Assembly (NCBI GenBank): GCA_033026295.1 | Contig: CM065183.1 | Location: 20,933,202-20,997,201 of the forward strand | DNA from: Channa striata | Taxonomy: Eukaryota; Chordata; Actinopteri; Anabantiformes; Channidae | DNA: 64,000 nucleotides | Direction: 5' to 3' | Shown here: positions 38,287 through 51,949 of the stretch, in pieces | Numbering within the stretch: the first letter of the stretch is position 1 | How the letters are laid out: every line of letters starts with the position of its first letter | Program-made: the position numbers and the translations under genes | The notes under the pieces: generated by a model | The model's database searches: none | What the model was told of the DNA's origin: nothing | The model's input: the letters and a program-made list of their open reading frames with translations, nothing else

Positions 38287-41200
38287 CACAACGGTGTATA
38301 TATTGCTCATGTTATAAACTCTGGCTTTGTTAGGCTAAACAAGCTAACGTGAATATTGCAGATGCAGCTGTCAGAATTCACAAACAATAATGGTAATATT
38401 TACAGATATCAACATTTTGACGACTTGTTCTCCACATATAATTTATTACTTAAACCCTCCCACCATGAACTCTTCGTCTTGTTCCTCTGTTTTTCGGAAA
38501 AGCTATGACACAGTGTTTATGCAGCAGCTACTTATAGTTGACTTGTTCCTGTTGATCCAATTTAAATGCAAAATATCAACATATTTCTTTTTTTTTTTTC
38601 TTAAAATACTAAATTTTCTACAGGCTTCTCTACCGTTACGTTTCCTCTTGATACTTAACGTCAGACTACACTTGTAAAATACTTATGCTGCTATTTCTGT
38701 GAACCGTGAATCTTTTCGTGATCCTCCGTCAAATGTGGTGGAACAGCCTGGACTGCTGACTCTGTTATAAACCCACAGCTATTTTGCACCGAAATGTCCT
38801 TAATTGATCACTTAAAAGGTTTTGAGCAGTTCCATGCTACAAATAACACCATCCTTTGTCCCAATAAGGGTTCTGTCGAGTTCAGTAAACTCTAAGTGAC
38901 CGGACTGTTGTAGCATTGGTGTTAGTCTTGGCATTTATTTTCGAACCACATGGGTGGGAATTATCAGTGTTTAAGGTGAGTTGTCATTTGCAGGAAGGTA
39001 AACTAAACGAAGTGAAACAAAACTTTCCTGTGATTGAACATTGTGTTTCTGATGTGGTAAACCACACCCAAGTAGCCATTCAAAAGGCTCAAATAAACTA
39101 TACATTTTTAATACTCAAAGAGAGTGACAGAGTAGGTGAAGGGTGGTACCTGAGGTCCACTCATAGACCACGTGTCCAGGCATGTCCTCCCTACTGTGAC
39201 TCCCACAGTTGGCCTCTGTAATTAGGATCTGGGGCTGTGTTGGCCCTGATGTCCACTCTTGACCGCAAAGCTGACGTCAGGAGGATGAAGTTGCTTTTCA
39301 GCTAATGGAGTCCAGTTTCACCATAGGTGATAGTAAAAACATTAGGAACTACAAGTGACGGTCTTCAGGTTTCATGTTTTGTTTCGGTGAATGGAGGGAA
39401 AAGGATGTAGATATGGGAGCACGTCAGGCAACTTAAGAGGGAAACTAATGATGTTGTCAGTGATCACTTTGAATAAGATTTTTACATAACAGTCCCTGAC
39501 ATATAACAGACAGTCGTTACAGGGACTGTTTGTATTAACATTCCCATTGATTGTTATTGATCTTGACAAAAAGATGCTAACAAATCTTCCTGAATAAAAG
39601 TAGTTTCTTACTGTTGTTGGTCTAGCATCTCTCATCCTGCTTAAATCGGCGGTGGTTGTCTTTGCACTGGTCGAACAAATCTGATGTGTTTGTTGCTTCA
39701 TGGCTGTTTAATTCACATCTAAGTTATAGCCAAAACTATTTTTAGAATTACATCTTTCTTAATCCGAGCTTGTTTGTTGCCACAGCTATATAAAGATTAG
39801 ATTGAATATGGCACAGCCCTGCACTTATTTATTTACACATTCACTTGTACAGACCAATATGATTTGTCATTTGGGCTCACGTTTGTGTCAACCTGATGAA
39901 TGCAATTTTAACTCTCTTTAAGTTTGTGTTGTAGCTCCTAAAGGAAATATATGGCTCCTGCTACATGCTCCACTGTGTTCAGGTTCTGAGAATAATGCTT
40001 TATCTCTAGTTTGATTGAACTTGAATATTAAAGTTGTGGGACAGACAGCTACACAAGTTGCTTTGTTGAATGTAATAACTAAAAAAAATTAATAGTTTCC
40101 ACTTGCTGCTTTAGTGGTATGCCTGACCTCTGACCTCCCTGTGGAGAGCGGATGCGTATTCAATGATACCCTCCCGTGCCCTGTTATTGGTCGCTTTATC
40201 ATCCTGTATGAGAGTGTTAACTAAAAGTCTTAGGGGTGGTTTCACAGCTACCTTGTTAAGTAGGTGTTTACATGGACTTTGTTTTCCCCCTCTGTGTGAT
40301 TCATTTGGGCAGTTCTGAAAAGCGCAAATGCACTCGGGTGTGGACCAAGACAGCTGTGGTGAGACCTTTTACTAAACGTAGGCTTGGTCCTGCCCCAAAC
40401 AATTTCTGGAGTTGTTTGCTTGTGGTGAGAATGGGATCGGAATTTGCTTTGGCCCATTTTTGCTCTACTGCTAATTTACAGCATATCAGCAAATTTGAAA
40501 TCATTGGAGTATTCTCTCCTACAGAACCAAATTCTTCCTGTGTTCAGCTTATTGTAGCTGCCCCATGTCCATTAAACCAACGAGTGGACGAGTGTTCAGT
40601 TGTGTGAGACTTGTAACAACGTGTCAAAGGGAATTGAACCAAAGGCGAAAGTGAACCAAGGCTCAGTGATCTGGACCTGAACGACCAGCTATTGGTTTGA
40701 AAATACACTAAAGATGCTGAAATCTTATTTGTTTACTCATACCTCTAAAAATGTATTTCATTTTGAGATGTGGTCACCGCCTTAGATATTGTGCCTTTAA
40801 AAAATCTGATTGTGACAGCTTATCTCCTCCTCCTTTTCTTATCTACTCTTCCTCCTTGTTACCTTCCAGGATTTGTTGCTAATCTTTTTGTGAACTGTGT
40901 CTTCGGAGAAGCCACTCATGCACTGCACCTTAAATGAATCACGTCTTTTCACTTAGCTGGGCCCTTTCTTTTTCCATTGTGAGGTAGGTGACATCATGTA
41001 GCGCTATCCAGGGTTGTAATCAGAACAGTTTGCACCATGGTTTCTCCTTGTGTCAACCTTGTGCCTAGTCCTTATCAGACCCACCAGCTGGACCACTCCT
41101 TCAGTTCGGAACCAGGCCGGTCCGGGGAGTATAACATGGCCCACTCCCATTTTCAACACTGCATTGTTGAGCTTGGCAGTGTGCTGCGCAAGATTTAGAT

Positions 41201-42065
41201 ATTGCAGGAGAAAGTGTCGTTTCCTGAAGCTAAACCCACCCAAGCACGGCCCGCTGCCACCTTCCTAAGAAGGTCTGTAATGTACATTTCAAGCCCGTCT
41301 GTCACTCAGTGAAACACAAAATGGCCATGTATTAACAATGCTGCTGCTCCCACTTGAGATCTTGGGCAATGATAACCACACATGCACACACCCATTAACA
41401 TGTGTTCTCACACAACTTTGGCTTTTTGACCTTCAGCTCCCATAAAACTTCAATTTCTGGATTTGTATTGTGTTGCAATTTTCAAAGGCAATCTTTTTGG
41501 GCGTGTTCCTGCTGAAGAAAGGGGATATTCAGAAAGGAAAGGACAGTGTGAAGCAGGGGATTCTGAATACTGGTGGAACAAAGTGGGAACGACGAGGTGG
41601 ACTGTAAATGCTGAGTAAAATACATACGTGTATGTTGACGAAATGTTTGACCCAACAGCCAAGTTTCTGGTTGGGCACATAAAAGACAACTGGAAGGTTT
41701 TAAAAGACTGAGCAGATGAGGACGGATTCTTCATCTTCGGTTTGAAAACTTGAAAAATTGCTTTCTATTTATATGCAGAGAATGCAGTTTTACCATTTTA
41801 ATTGCAACTACATTGACTCAAATTGCTGAAAACAATAGAAACATGACAATTTGTTAGTCTCTACTGTGCAGCTTTAAAGCGTCAGCACCCCATTTAAGCT
41901 GGTGGTAGAATGAAACTCAAAATCAATTTGTTCCTTCCACCTTTTCAGCCTTCTGCTGCACTCTGCACTGCACTTCAGTTATTACTCATGATCAAATTCT
42001 CCTTTTTTCAAAAAAACTGTAAATCCATTGTTATAGCAGGAATAATCTTAATATCTTTCCTGTTT

Positions 42066-42138
42066 GCTTGCCTGTACCTCCTCGTAAGTCGCTTTGGATA
42101 AAAGCATCTGCCAAATGTCTAAATGTAAATCTAAATAC
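42066..42138 (+). mobile_element. V-SINE-like 3' end
   Basis: CGTAAGTCGCTTTGGATAAAAGCATCTGCCAAATGTCTAAATGTAAATCTAAATAC is the well-known fish SINE end with its AAATGTAAATC-type tail. The tRNA-like head is not recognisable upstream, so the copy is probably 5' truncated. Confidence 0.65.
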
Positions 42139-42487
42139 ATTTCTTGGCTGATATGGTGAGCCTTGTTCAAACCTTTTCTGGACTGGTTCTAGTGCTGTTC
42201 CATGGGTATGACTTCACTTACCACAAAAATTTGAAAAGTCACATACTTTGGCTTTAATTAAATTTTTTACAAACCAAGCTTTTCTGATTATTTTAGCTCT
42301 TTTCTTCATTTCTTTTTATACAAACATTTCCATATTCCACTTCTGATTTATTGAACTCATTTATTTAAAACAAATAAATTGTTTTAATGTTAATTGTGTG
42401 TGTTTGTATATGTGATGGAGTAGTTTCATATTTAATATATTTTCATATTTAAAGCTTAACTAAACTGCTTTTCTCCCCATTTTGTAG

Positions 42488-42615
42488 GCCTGATCCAGGA
42501 AGACCGCCGTGTGTCTCAACAAAGCAAAGTTGTGAGATATGAGTTTCTTCTCTAGGCCCTGATTGGAGCACGCCTCAGCTGCTTATTCAACTGCACCAGT
42601 GTCTTGAAGCCACAG
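42488..42615 (+). ncRNA. Candidate untranslated exon
   Basis: A strong acceptor (TTTTCTCCCCATTTTGTAG) is followed by 128 bases and a CACAG / GTACAT donor. All three frames contain stops (TGA, TGA and TAG) and the only ATG gives seven codons, so if this is an exon it is untranslated or part of a long noncoding RNA. It may belong with the first-exon candidate ending at 31046 and the small ORF at 54877, but nothing in the sequence proves they are joined. Confidence 0.3.
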
Positions 42616-43439
42616 GTACATTACAGCATTACAACATTAACAGCATCTAAAACAACTGTAAAATACATGAGCGAAAACACTACGGACAAAAAAAGCTATC
42701 AATCATCCAAATTTGAGGCTATTTTAGTTTTTTACTTTGTGATGGCCATGCCTAGGCTGGGAACTATGCCTGCTGTCTATATTACCACCTAATGGGGCTC
42801 CAGAGTCACAAAAGGTTGGTATAGACCTTCATGAAGGGGGTTTCCTCCTCTGAAGAGACGTATTAACGAGCTTCTGTGACTAATGGATGCAATGGGATCT
42901 AATTTAAAGGAGGGAGAGTATCAAATCCACGCATGCACAAAGACATTAAAGGAAGTCCTTTGGGAGGTCACAGAGTTTTGATCTCTGCCGTCTCTCACGG
43001 GACGCCGAGCGGTTCATTATGTCGGATAAAAACCAGGACACACAAAAAAAGAAATACAGTACTTAATGCCTCTAATGTGCCTCTAATTTATTGAACGCTA
43101 CACAGCGTTTGGAGTCGAGATCGTCATCAAGTATCATGTCTCACACAGAAGGTGTAGCGTGTGTGTGTGTAGCACTCTGTAAACCCCTTGTTTAGAGAGT
43201 AGAGCGTAAGAAACGTCAGTTAAGACGAAAATGCCTTGATTTTGATCTGCTTAATGAGCCATTAAGTTTTGTTACTCTATTTTTACAGACTTTTATCAAA
43301 AAGATAAACCTGTTCAACTGTTAGTTTGGCATTTACAAGGCACTCCTGTTGTTAGTTGCATGTACTCAGCAGCAAATGTGTTTGTTGATATCATGCACAG
43401 GTAAAGGCCCGCAGGAAATAATTACGGTAATTTCAAAAG

Positions 43440-43690
43440 ACTGATCTGGAGGCGTTATGTTTAGGTTTGCCCGTCTATGTGTCTATCGTGTCATTCTTTT
43501 GAACACGACATCACAGAAAGGCGGGAAGGAATTGCCAATTTTGAAGGAATTTCTTTAGATTTTGCACAAACGCCCTCTTGAACTTGATGAACTGATTAGA
43601 TTTTGATGGTCGAAGGGCAAGCTCTCTGTGATCTCGTGTCGGTCGCCCGTCTCGTCAACACAGGAACACCAAGGGGGAATTTCATTAGAT
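43440..43690 (-). repeat. Dispersed fish repeat, inverted relative to the copy at 56.7 kb
   Basis: Words such as GGAATTTCTTTAGATTTTGCACAAACG, CTTGATGAACTGATTAGATTTTGATGGTC and GAAGGGCAAGCTC belong to a very common fish repeat. The reverse complement of 56670-56760 contains the same words in the same order, so the two copies are inverted to each other and about 13 kb apart. Confidence 0.65.
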
Positions 43691-45863
43691 GTGAATGGTG
43701 ATTAGAACATGAGCAGAGACAGAAATGTATAGAAACTCCAACCAAAGCAGACCATGGTCATTCTATGTATTTATTTATTTATTTTTTTTCAAATTTCTTC
43801 TTTAACTTCTGAAAACAATAGGTCTTGTGACACTGCTCTGCATTGAACTTTTTAAAAAAAATGCCCTCAGTGCTGCCGCGGGTTACTGGAAAGAACATTC
43901 ACCATCTGTCGTTTGATGACGCCACATTCTACTGGTGCTCACCATGTTTAATTACATGTTAGGGAATGATTTGGTTGATTAGCAGTTGGGTCTCATTTTC
44001 ATGTGTTCAGCTTTTGAATTGCATAGCTAACACATTATTTGCAGACACTAATAATTTGCATATAGTGAAGAAATTCCTGTGAACACATCTGTAGTACACG
44101 TCTTTGTGTTTCCTTGCTTGTGAGTGCCTGTGTTTTGAGATGCACAGTAATTTGTGGTGTAGGGCAGTTAAGACTTTATGATTTAATTGCTCCTGTGCTC
44201 TGATGCTGCTGTCAACAGCGTCACACCCAGCCCTCCCTCCTGCATGTTGCAGTAGAATATTTTCACAGGAGGTGGGCACCTGCCTCGGCTTCCTCACTGA
44301 TTGTTTCCAGTGCCGGGGGCCTCTGTAGTCATGACATTATTTACACTGAGGTAACATTTCCTTGCATTATGGTCGCAGAATAGCTCCTCTTGTCCATTGT
44401 GCTTCACATTAAAACTCCTTATGGATTTGTGAACACTGATGGGGGAAAGTGGAGGGAGGGATGGGGGGGATTCCAGGGAATTCCAGCAACATTCCTATCA
44501 GATTGCCTTACTTCACTTTTTTTCCCTTTTTCTTTCCGGATGATCACTGCAGCTCTGCGGAGTCAAGGCCATGTCAGTGTGCTTTGCTTCATGCTTAAAA
44601 TAACTTGTTTGTTGTAGATTGATGAGCATCTAAATAAATGACTGGAAATAGCGAAAATTGGCTAGATGACAAAGGATTTAACTTTTGATTGTCTTGAAAG
44701 TTCCAGTAATAAGTCCCAAAAATTAAAAGATTGCAATGAAATGTGAGTATGATGTTTGACTTGAATTTCTTTCAAAAAATCAAAATTCTATCATCACATT
44801 TGGTCAATGTGATTTAAACTATAAACATTCAGTTAAACTACAACAGGAACAGGAGCAGTACTGAAAAGGCTTTACAGAAACCTCCTTCAGAGAACAAAGA
44901 TATTTAGGTCTCCCATCCCAAACGCTAAACACTTTCCCAAGTATTTTGAGAGAAGCATGCAGCCATGAAAGTACCCTCTGTATTATGTTTCAGTGCGATT
45001 AGACTAAAAATCCTCCAACAAAGTGCCGACAAAAAGGGCCACTTACTGCTGGAGATGCAAAGAAAGAAGAGACAAAAGAATAAAGACAAATAAAATCACA
45101 GTTTTAAAGGCTTCTTATCTATGTTGACATGTAAACACAGAGCAGATAGTGGGTGGTAGAAAGCAACAGTGATGGAAAGCCAGTCAGAGCGATGTTGGTC
45201 GGGTCGATAGGTTTAACCCAGAGATGCTTGGTTTGACTCAAAAGCCTCAGCGAAATCTGCCTACCTGCCACTCCTCTGTGATCATCCGACCATCCACCCA
45301 TCCATCAGTCCTGGACAGTGGCATATAACGTGCATTTGAACCCTGCTGAAATTCTAAAACATTTTTAAAAATACTCAGTTATACAAAAACAGCAGGAACC
45401 TCTGTCATGGTGCTTTGTCTTGTCTGTTACCATGTTTCAGCCTTTCAAAAAGTGTTTGTCACTTTAGGACTTCCATGTGTATTACTACACAGCATTGCAC
45501 TCGGTGCAAAGCTGTTCACCCCTGCTTTTCCTGTCATTGCCTTACATGGTTTTCAGCAGTAACTTTTCGTGTAACTGGTCGCAGAAATCTCCAGGAAGTT
45601 CATGCAGTCTGTATATAAATAGTAGCTCCCTGGAACATGCAAATATCCCAGAAATCAGAAATTACAAAGAGTAGTCATCTGCCTTTGTGCAAAATGTACA
45701 ATGAGGAAAAAAATGTCTGATTCAAGTAACAGACAGCAAAGATGCTTTCTTCAAAACTTCTGTAAAAGTTTAGGGTAAGATTCATTAATAATTTCCTAAC
45801 CAAACAATTTGAATTGCAGGATCGTGTCACCCACTGGAGCAAGGCTGATGCGTTTTTAGTAGG

Positions 45864-45950
45864 TTTTATTTAACCTTTATTTTACCAGGAAATGCTTCAG
45901 ATTAGAAAAATCTCTTTTTCAAAAGTGTCCTGGCCAAGAGAGGCAGCAAC
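45864..45950. repeat. Dispersed vertebrate repeat fragment
   Basis: TTTTATTTAACCTTTATTTTACCAGGAAATGC ... CTCTTTTTCAAAAGTGTCCTGGCCAAGAGAGGCAGCA follows a phrase widely dispersed in fish genomes (TTTAACCAGG ... CTGGCCAAGA.AGGCAGCA). I do not assign it to a family. Confidence 0.5.
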
Positions 45951-48839
45951 ACAATCAACTACAATAAAACAAACTTTCAACCATTAATTAAAAAAAAAAA
46001 ACATTAAAAATTCATACTACCAATTGATAATTAGACTTGGACAAAATCCCAAGGATGATGACAGAGAGATCGCTATGACACGTATGCTGTCTCTTCCTCT
46101 GTTTCCTGACTGCTTTAACTGTGATCTAATAAAGGAAGATCTGCCCCCAAGAAATCTTAAAAAAACAACAACAACAAAAAAAGGAGGCGGTCTTGTGCAC
46201 AGATTAATAAGATATTCAACGTTGCAGAGTGATGGACATTATCATCAGTAGAGGCAAAGCATTGTTGGTTAAAACTGTCTGTTCGTGGGTTGTATAAAAT
46301 ACCATGAATTCAAAAAATTAAAGAGGGTTGTTGTTCACAAAATACTAGTAGTACTCTTAGATTGTGTTTTTAATGAATAAAAAAGAATATCTATATGAAA
46401 AAATAAAAGCGGACGTTTTGTTTTTTAACACGAGAACTGGATCAGGTCCAAGTTCAGGAAGTTGAGCGGAGGGGAACGTCAAGTGTTTCGAGGACAAGTG
46501 GCCCCCGCTTGGATCAGCTCCAGACCTCCAGGTCTCTAGTTTTCCTACAGCAAAGTTTATCTGTATGATGTTTATCTCTGGAGTCTTAAATCACGCTAAC
46601 ATTAACTTCTTGTTAGACCACTGCTCCAATTGGCTCTACAACCATGGTGTGAAAAGCCACAACATAAAAGTTTAGTTGTTTGTATTTTGTCTGAGCATAA
46701 AGGCTACAAGTCTGACATGAAATATATATTTTTACAGCATCTTTGTACTTTTCCACATCTGCACTGTATGTGTTTGTGTATTTGCATGTGCTCCAGAGAG
46801 CACACAGGAACATTTTCCCACTGTCCCGTGGAGCCGCCATTCTGTTGTCGCAAACCGGCAGCTACGCTGGTCATTGTATTTGTGTCCTGTGTATCACTTC
46901 CTGCGTCAGATTGTAGATTGTTTGGGAAACAATGGCATGTTTCGCCTTGAAAGGACACCTCAATCACTTACCACTAGGCTGTAAATGCAGACATGTACAG
47001 TGGTGTTGCTATGGGACAATATGCATTCCCCTCCCTGTGCTGTCACTTGAATGCAGCTTGAGCTGGCAGTCAACATAATGAATCACAATTTAGATATGAG
47101 TGTGTCCTTTTTTTCCTTCTTAAAAATCTAAATACAATACAACTGGCATATATAGCTTTCACCAACAAGCAACAGGGCGCCAAGTTCTAAACCCTGCCCA
47201 TTTCTGTAGATAAAGAAAGAGCAAAAGAGAAAGGTAAAGTCCCGAAAAAAGATAGGATTTAAGTCTTCTCCTAGTGTTACACAGAAGGCTGCCTGAAAAA
47301 GGGGCTAATTTCCAGTAAATTCAGCCAGTGCAGGGTATCACCTACTGCACTTAACCAGAAATATTCGTGTGAGCCAAGGAAAACATGCCCACCTCCACAA
47401 ATATGCAGTCAAGCACACACTTGTCGCTCCTGGTTTTGGTTGCAATGATGGTCGTGAGAGTGAAGCCTCTCCCGCATCCCAGCTTCCTCCTACTAAAGAT
47501 GTTGTTTAAACAGTGTCAAAAAGTGAAATCGGAGCGATAGGCCAATGCGAGTCTAACACGTTTGGCCCAAATGGCGTTTGTCATGTTAGGAATTCTGTCT
47601 TTAGTTCTCTCATATGTGGAAACTGAGTTATGTCAGCTGGTAGTAGCAGCTTCTTCGGTCTGAGGAAAAGTTTGCTGAGTGCCCAAGTTGTATCCTCCAG
47701 TGGTCCTTGAAGGGGCTCGTTAGGCAGAGAGGGGGTGGACGTGTTGGTGCTTCTGCTGTGGCGTGAGACGGGAAGTACATTTTCTCTGGAATGTTTCACC
47801 TGTGAAGCATTGATTGGTTAGTTGGCGTTTCATTTTTAAAACTAATTGTATGTATATGTCTGTGTTTTCAGATGTTTTTTTTGGGTCTTTTTGCAAGTTG
47901 ACATTGTTGTAAACACGTTTTATGACAAAACGATTTGTAATAAAGTTTTACATATGGATCATAATCCATTTACAAGGCCCATTGTTTGTACATGAGTATT
48001 TTTGCCTTCATATGTGAGCCAACAGAAATGCTGACTTTAAAAATAAATCCCTCAGCACAGTGTCATTTAATCCTAAACGTAGGATTTTTCCGAGCTTTGA
48101 GAAACCTTGAATATTGAAAACTGCACTGACCGCTAACATTTGTACATCTATGAAATGAATATTTTTAACACAGTACTCAGAGAATGATGACACACACACT
48201 GCACAGCAGCGGATGGATAACACCCAGAGAAAGTTGTTATTTCTTCCAACACTATCAGCTGCCACAGCAGAGGACCATCAGATGACACACACATAAAGCA
48301 AATGTACAGATTTGAATCTGTACCTCAGATGCGAGTGAGATAAAGATGATGTGCTCCACCTATTTGGAGCATTTGGACTTTGATTCCTAACATTAGATTT
48401 TCTTAGACCAAACTAACATAGATGCAGTGTTGTTCCAGTGCTTCGCACAGTTATATCGAAGTGATATGAGGATCTTCTGACATCTGACATTGATTTAACA
48501 TTTGTCGTATTATATTTCCAATTGGTTTGTGTTCAGGTTTAGGATGTATTAGGCAACGTAGTACTTTTGTATCAGATCACCTAAGTGATGTGATGAGTTT
48601 TTCTTCTTGTTCGGGGGTGTCCTTTGAGATTATAATAAAAAAATGATTTTAGTGTTTTTTAAAATGTCAAGCAACATAAAGACCAGAGAGCTGATGACAG
48701 GATCTTTGTGACAGCTGTGCAGTAAAACCCCAAACAACATTATTAACATCACCAACAACCTCCACAGGGCCGGAGTAAAGTTGTTTGCTATTCCTTGCTA
48801 TTCCAATAGAGGGTTGTATGATTGAAAGATAAGTTTTTT

Positions 48840-48873
48840 ATATATATATGTATATATATATACATATATATAT
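48840..48873. repeat. Perfect 34-base AT palindrome
   Basis: An AT run with a single G at 48850 and the matching C at 48863 forms an exact palindrome with no loop. Confidence 0.9.
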
Positions 48874-51290
48874 TTCATTTTTATAAATAAACACGTTGAA
48901 GCTAGTGTTGCAGCATTGCTGCCAGTTTGAGGTTGAGGTCTTACTTACCCACCACCTGAACCTCCTTTGACATGTCTTGTGAGTGTATGTATGTCAATTT
49001 GTCTTTTGGCTCTTTATGTGTATAGCTGTATACTCATTATAAAATTATATGGTTAGGCAGATTTTCAGCACATAAACATTTTATCCTCGTCTCGGGTGTG
49101 CAGGATGCAGGGGGGAGCCATAGAGTTCATGGAAAGCCCCTTAAGCTCTTGTAGGTATTCATTTGTGGTGATTATTTGTAGCTTCACAGGACTTGCACCA
49201 CCTTCAGCCAGGTAGCCAGCAATCTCAGACGGGGGGCTAATTGACACTGTCTGGGGGGGATGCTGTCATCTTGCTCCTTCATTTTATGGCTCAGGGCTTC
49301 CCGCCCCGCACACCTTAATGAGATGTTTACATGAAGCTGGGTGTGGGAACCGGGGCCCATATGCTGCAATGTAAGATGACAGGGACCTACTTTGTGTTTT
49401 TGGCCTTCTTAAGAGGTTGTAGTGCTGAAATCTGAGCCTCTAGCCTCCTCTGACTTGCAGTGAGGTGAGACACATAAGATCTGCTATCAGTCAAGATGTT
49501 AAAACAAAATGTATGAAAACATCTCTCTTTTTGAAGTTATGGACGCCACTGGCGACACATTACCTAAATTTTAGTCCAACAGCAAACAAAAAAATCTGTT
49601 CAGAACCATTATTGAGAACTGTTTCAACTAAGAGCCAGCACTTCCTTAATATTAATTAAATAATGAATGCTAATTTCCTTAAGCATTCCCTTAATGCTAT
49701 TTGTGAAACGCCACCTGATTAAATCATGCTGGTGTGTTCGTCCTTCTGCCAAGCCACGTCACCTAGCTCTTTCCCTGCTCTTGTCCTTGTGTGACTGCAT
49801 GCGAGGGGGGTGGCAGTTGTCTTATATATCAGGACAAGGAATAGAATCTCTGAAATACAGTTCAGTAAATGATGCATATTTTTAAGACTTGGATACACAC
49901 ATTTATTGATCTGTCTGTGCTAAAATTAGGCAAAAGCTTTTTTGAGCCTTGTATTTCTTTTCCCCTCCGTGTGCACTATCGCTACACTGCTGGACTGGCT
50001 TGGCTGAGGCTGAGGCCTTCAAAGGTAACGGATCAGAGCTTACTACCAGATTTGAGGGCTGGAACATAAATTGCCTGGAAAATTACGAGCTTTGCCTGCA
50101 GCCTTGGCTGTCTTTACACCACCTCCGCTTGATACACCACTGGCAACAATGTGAACGCTGCATCAAAGCGTGCTCCACCTTACACTCGTTAACAAGGCCC
50201 CAAAGATTCTCCTTATCTTAGACTTTAGGTGCTGATTCTCATCCACTTTGTGTTTGTTCTCAGATGTAAACCACTCTAGCAAGAACTGGAGCTTAGAGTA
50301 TTTTTGGATTTTAATTTGAAATGCAGGAGTCTTTGAGAAACTCTTGGAAATACAGTGTTATCGCAGTGAAATCATTTTCAGACAGATCTGACAGGTGGAA
50401 CTGTTTGGTCTCTGTCACGCTGCAGGTGATCAAGGCAGTAAAGCATCATGTCTGCAGTGTTATCAGACACTTCAGATTAGAGTGGCTGCACCTGCTGCTG
50501 TTGGTCACACACACTGACCTCAACTCAGAAGAACTGAGTCCACCCACCATCCAACAGCTGCTCACCTGCCACCTGCCACCGACTGTGTACCCTGTATGGG
50601 TGTGGGCATCTGTATGTGTGTGTAAACGTTTGGCTGCTCGTGGAAGCGGTGGCGTCAGATTCGTGTGTTTGTGAAATGGTGTGAAGGTATGTTGCTCTAA
50701 GTGCTTTTATGGTTTCATTTTTGTTTGTAGATTAAGTGTTTTTCAGGAGAGTAATTAGAATTATGCAGAGCTGTGCTGTTCACTGGAAAAACCACCAGAT
50801 ACATTCCCTGTGGGATATAGAGATACTTACGTTAATTCTGATTAATTCTGTTACATGTGAGGCTTTAGTCCAAAATTCAAATTGCTCCAACCACAATAGT
50901 AATAAATCATGCAGTCTATCGAACCATCCCTGTGACAAAACATTCCCAGGAACAAACACATTCATTGACTGACTGGTGTCTTTACGCTTTGTCTTTATCA
51001 CCTGATCTTTCACATTAATCTTTTTTTTTTTTTGCATTGCCAAATGGTAAAATGCAGCACATTTGTGACCGAGAGTGGATTCAAATTTTACTTTTATTCA
51101 CCCATCTTCTGTGAAGGCAGCAACCTACACAAGGATACTTTGACATGTGGACAGGAGGACCTGGTTAAGACTAGGAACAATCCTTTTGTTACTGCAGCCA
51201 TGCCAGATACCAGAAATTCTCTAACCAGGATTAGAATTTTGTTTTTTTTTAAGTGAATGTTTAATCAATCACGACTTCTCTTCTTGTTTG

Positions 51291-51760
51291 TCACGTAGTG
51301 TCCTTAACGCTGTCACCCCCCACAACTCCCAAATACCTATAGAGACCGTCTGTTCCCTGACCAACTAAATTTCATAAACCAAAAACGACCATAGAAGGAG
51401 TTAATCATAATAACTTAATCAAAGTTGGGAATAATCCTCTTAAAGAACAAAAACCTAAAACAATTAAATGTGGATTACTAAATATCAGACCTGTCTCATC
51501 TAAGCGACTTGATAAGCGATCATCAGTTGGATTTATTTTGTCTTACTGAAACTTGGATGCAGCAGGAACTCGGTTTAAATGAGTCGAAACTCAGAAACTC
51601 AGGCCGAGGTGGAGGAGTAGCAGCAATCTATCACTCAAACTTACCAATAAACCCTCGACCTAAACATAGTTAGAACTCATTCGAGAGTCTTACTCTGAAC
51701 CTTTTACAGCCAACCTACTGGAGTGGAACTTTTATCTAAATGTTGTATAGTCCATTAAAG
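51291..51760 (+). mobile_element. L2-type LINE remnant, endonuclease segment
   Basis: Starting about 51466 the + strand encodes KCGLLNIR and, after a shift at about 51527, LDLFCLTETWMQQ, followed by a GRGGGVAAIYHS block near 51600-51640. These are the LNIRSLSSK-, LTETWL- and GGGVA-type signatures of the apurinic endonuclease of fish L2-like non-LTR retrotransposons. The part between them is shortened and shifted and stops follow, so the copy is dead. The reverse transcriptase is missing; the 3' end follows at 51950. Confidence 0.75.
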
Positions 51761-51949
51761 TAAATTCATATGTTATTGCAAAATGGAAGGATAAACAGAA
51801 TTACGAGAAATTACTGTTACATTATCAGTTTCAATGCCTTATGTAAGGACAAGGTCTAGGGTGTGACTAAAATAATTTAATATAATAATAAACTAAAGCA
51901 TCTACATGAAAGATAAAGTCGCCCACTATGATGACCTAAAGATCTCCTA

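Larger units (their letters stand above)
31047..42065. other. No coding gene recognised (possible intron of an unidentified transcript)
   Basis: AT-rich sequence with a SINE head at 32780, a double homeodomain palindrome at 35089 and a CA repeat at 38254. Single-copy blocks at 31660-31830 and 37440-37700 could be conserved elements. The segment 40230-40700 has an inverted-repeat-like look of a DNA-transposon relic but was not resolved. Open frames (for example 40272-40607, 111 codons) are unrecognised. Confidence 0.5.
43700..51290. other. No gene recognised
   Basis: Contains the repeat at 45864, the palindrome at 48840 and a protein-like minus frame at 49247-49065 (contains VKLQIITTNEYLQELKGL) without convincing splice sites. 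A 117-codon + frame at 50321-50674 is anonymous. Confidence 0.5.
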
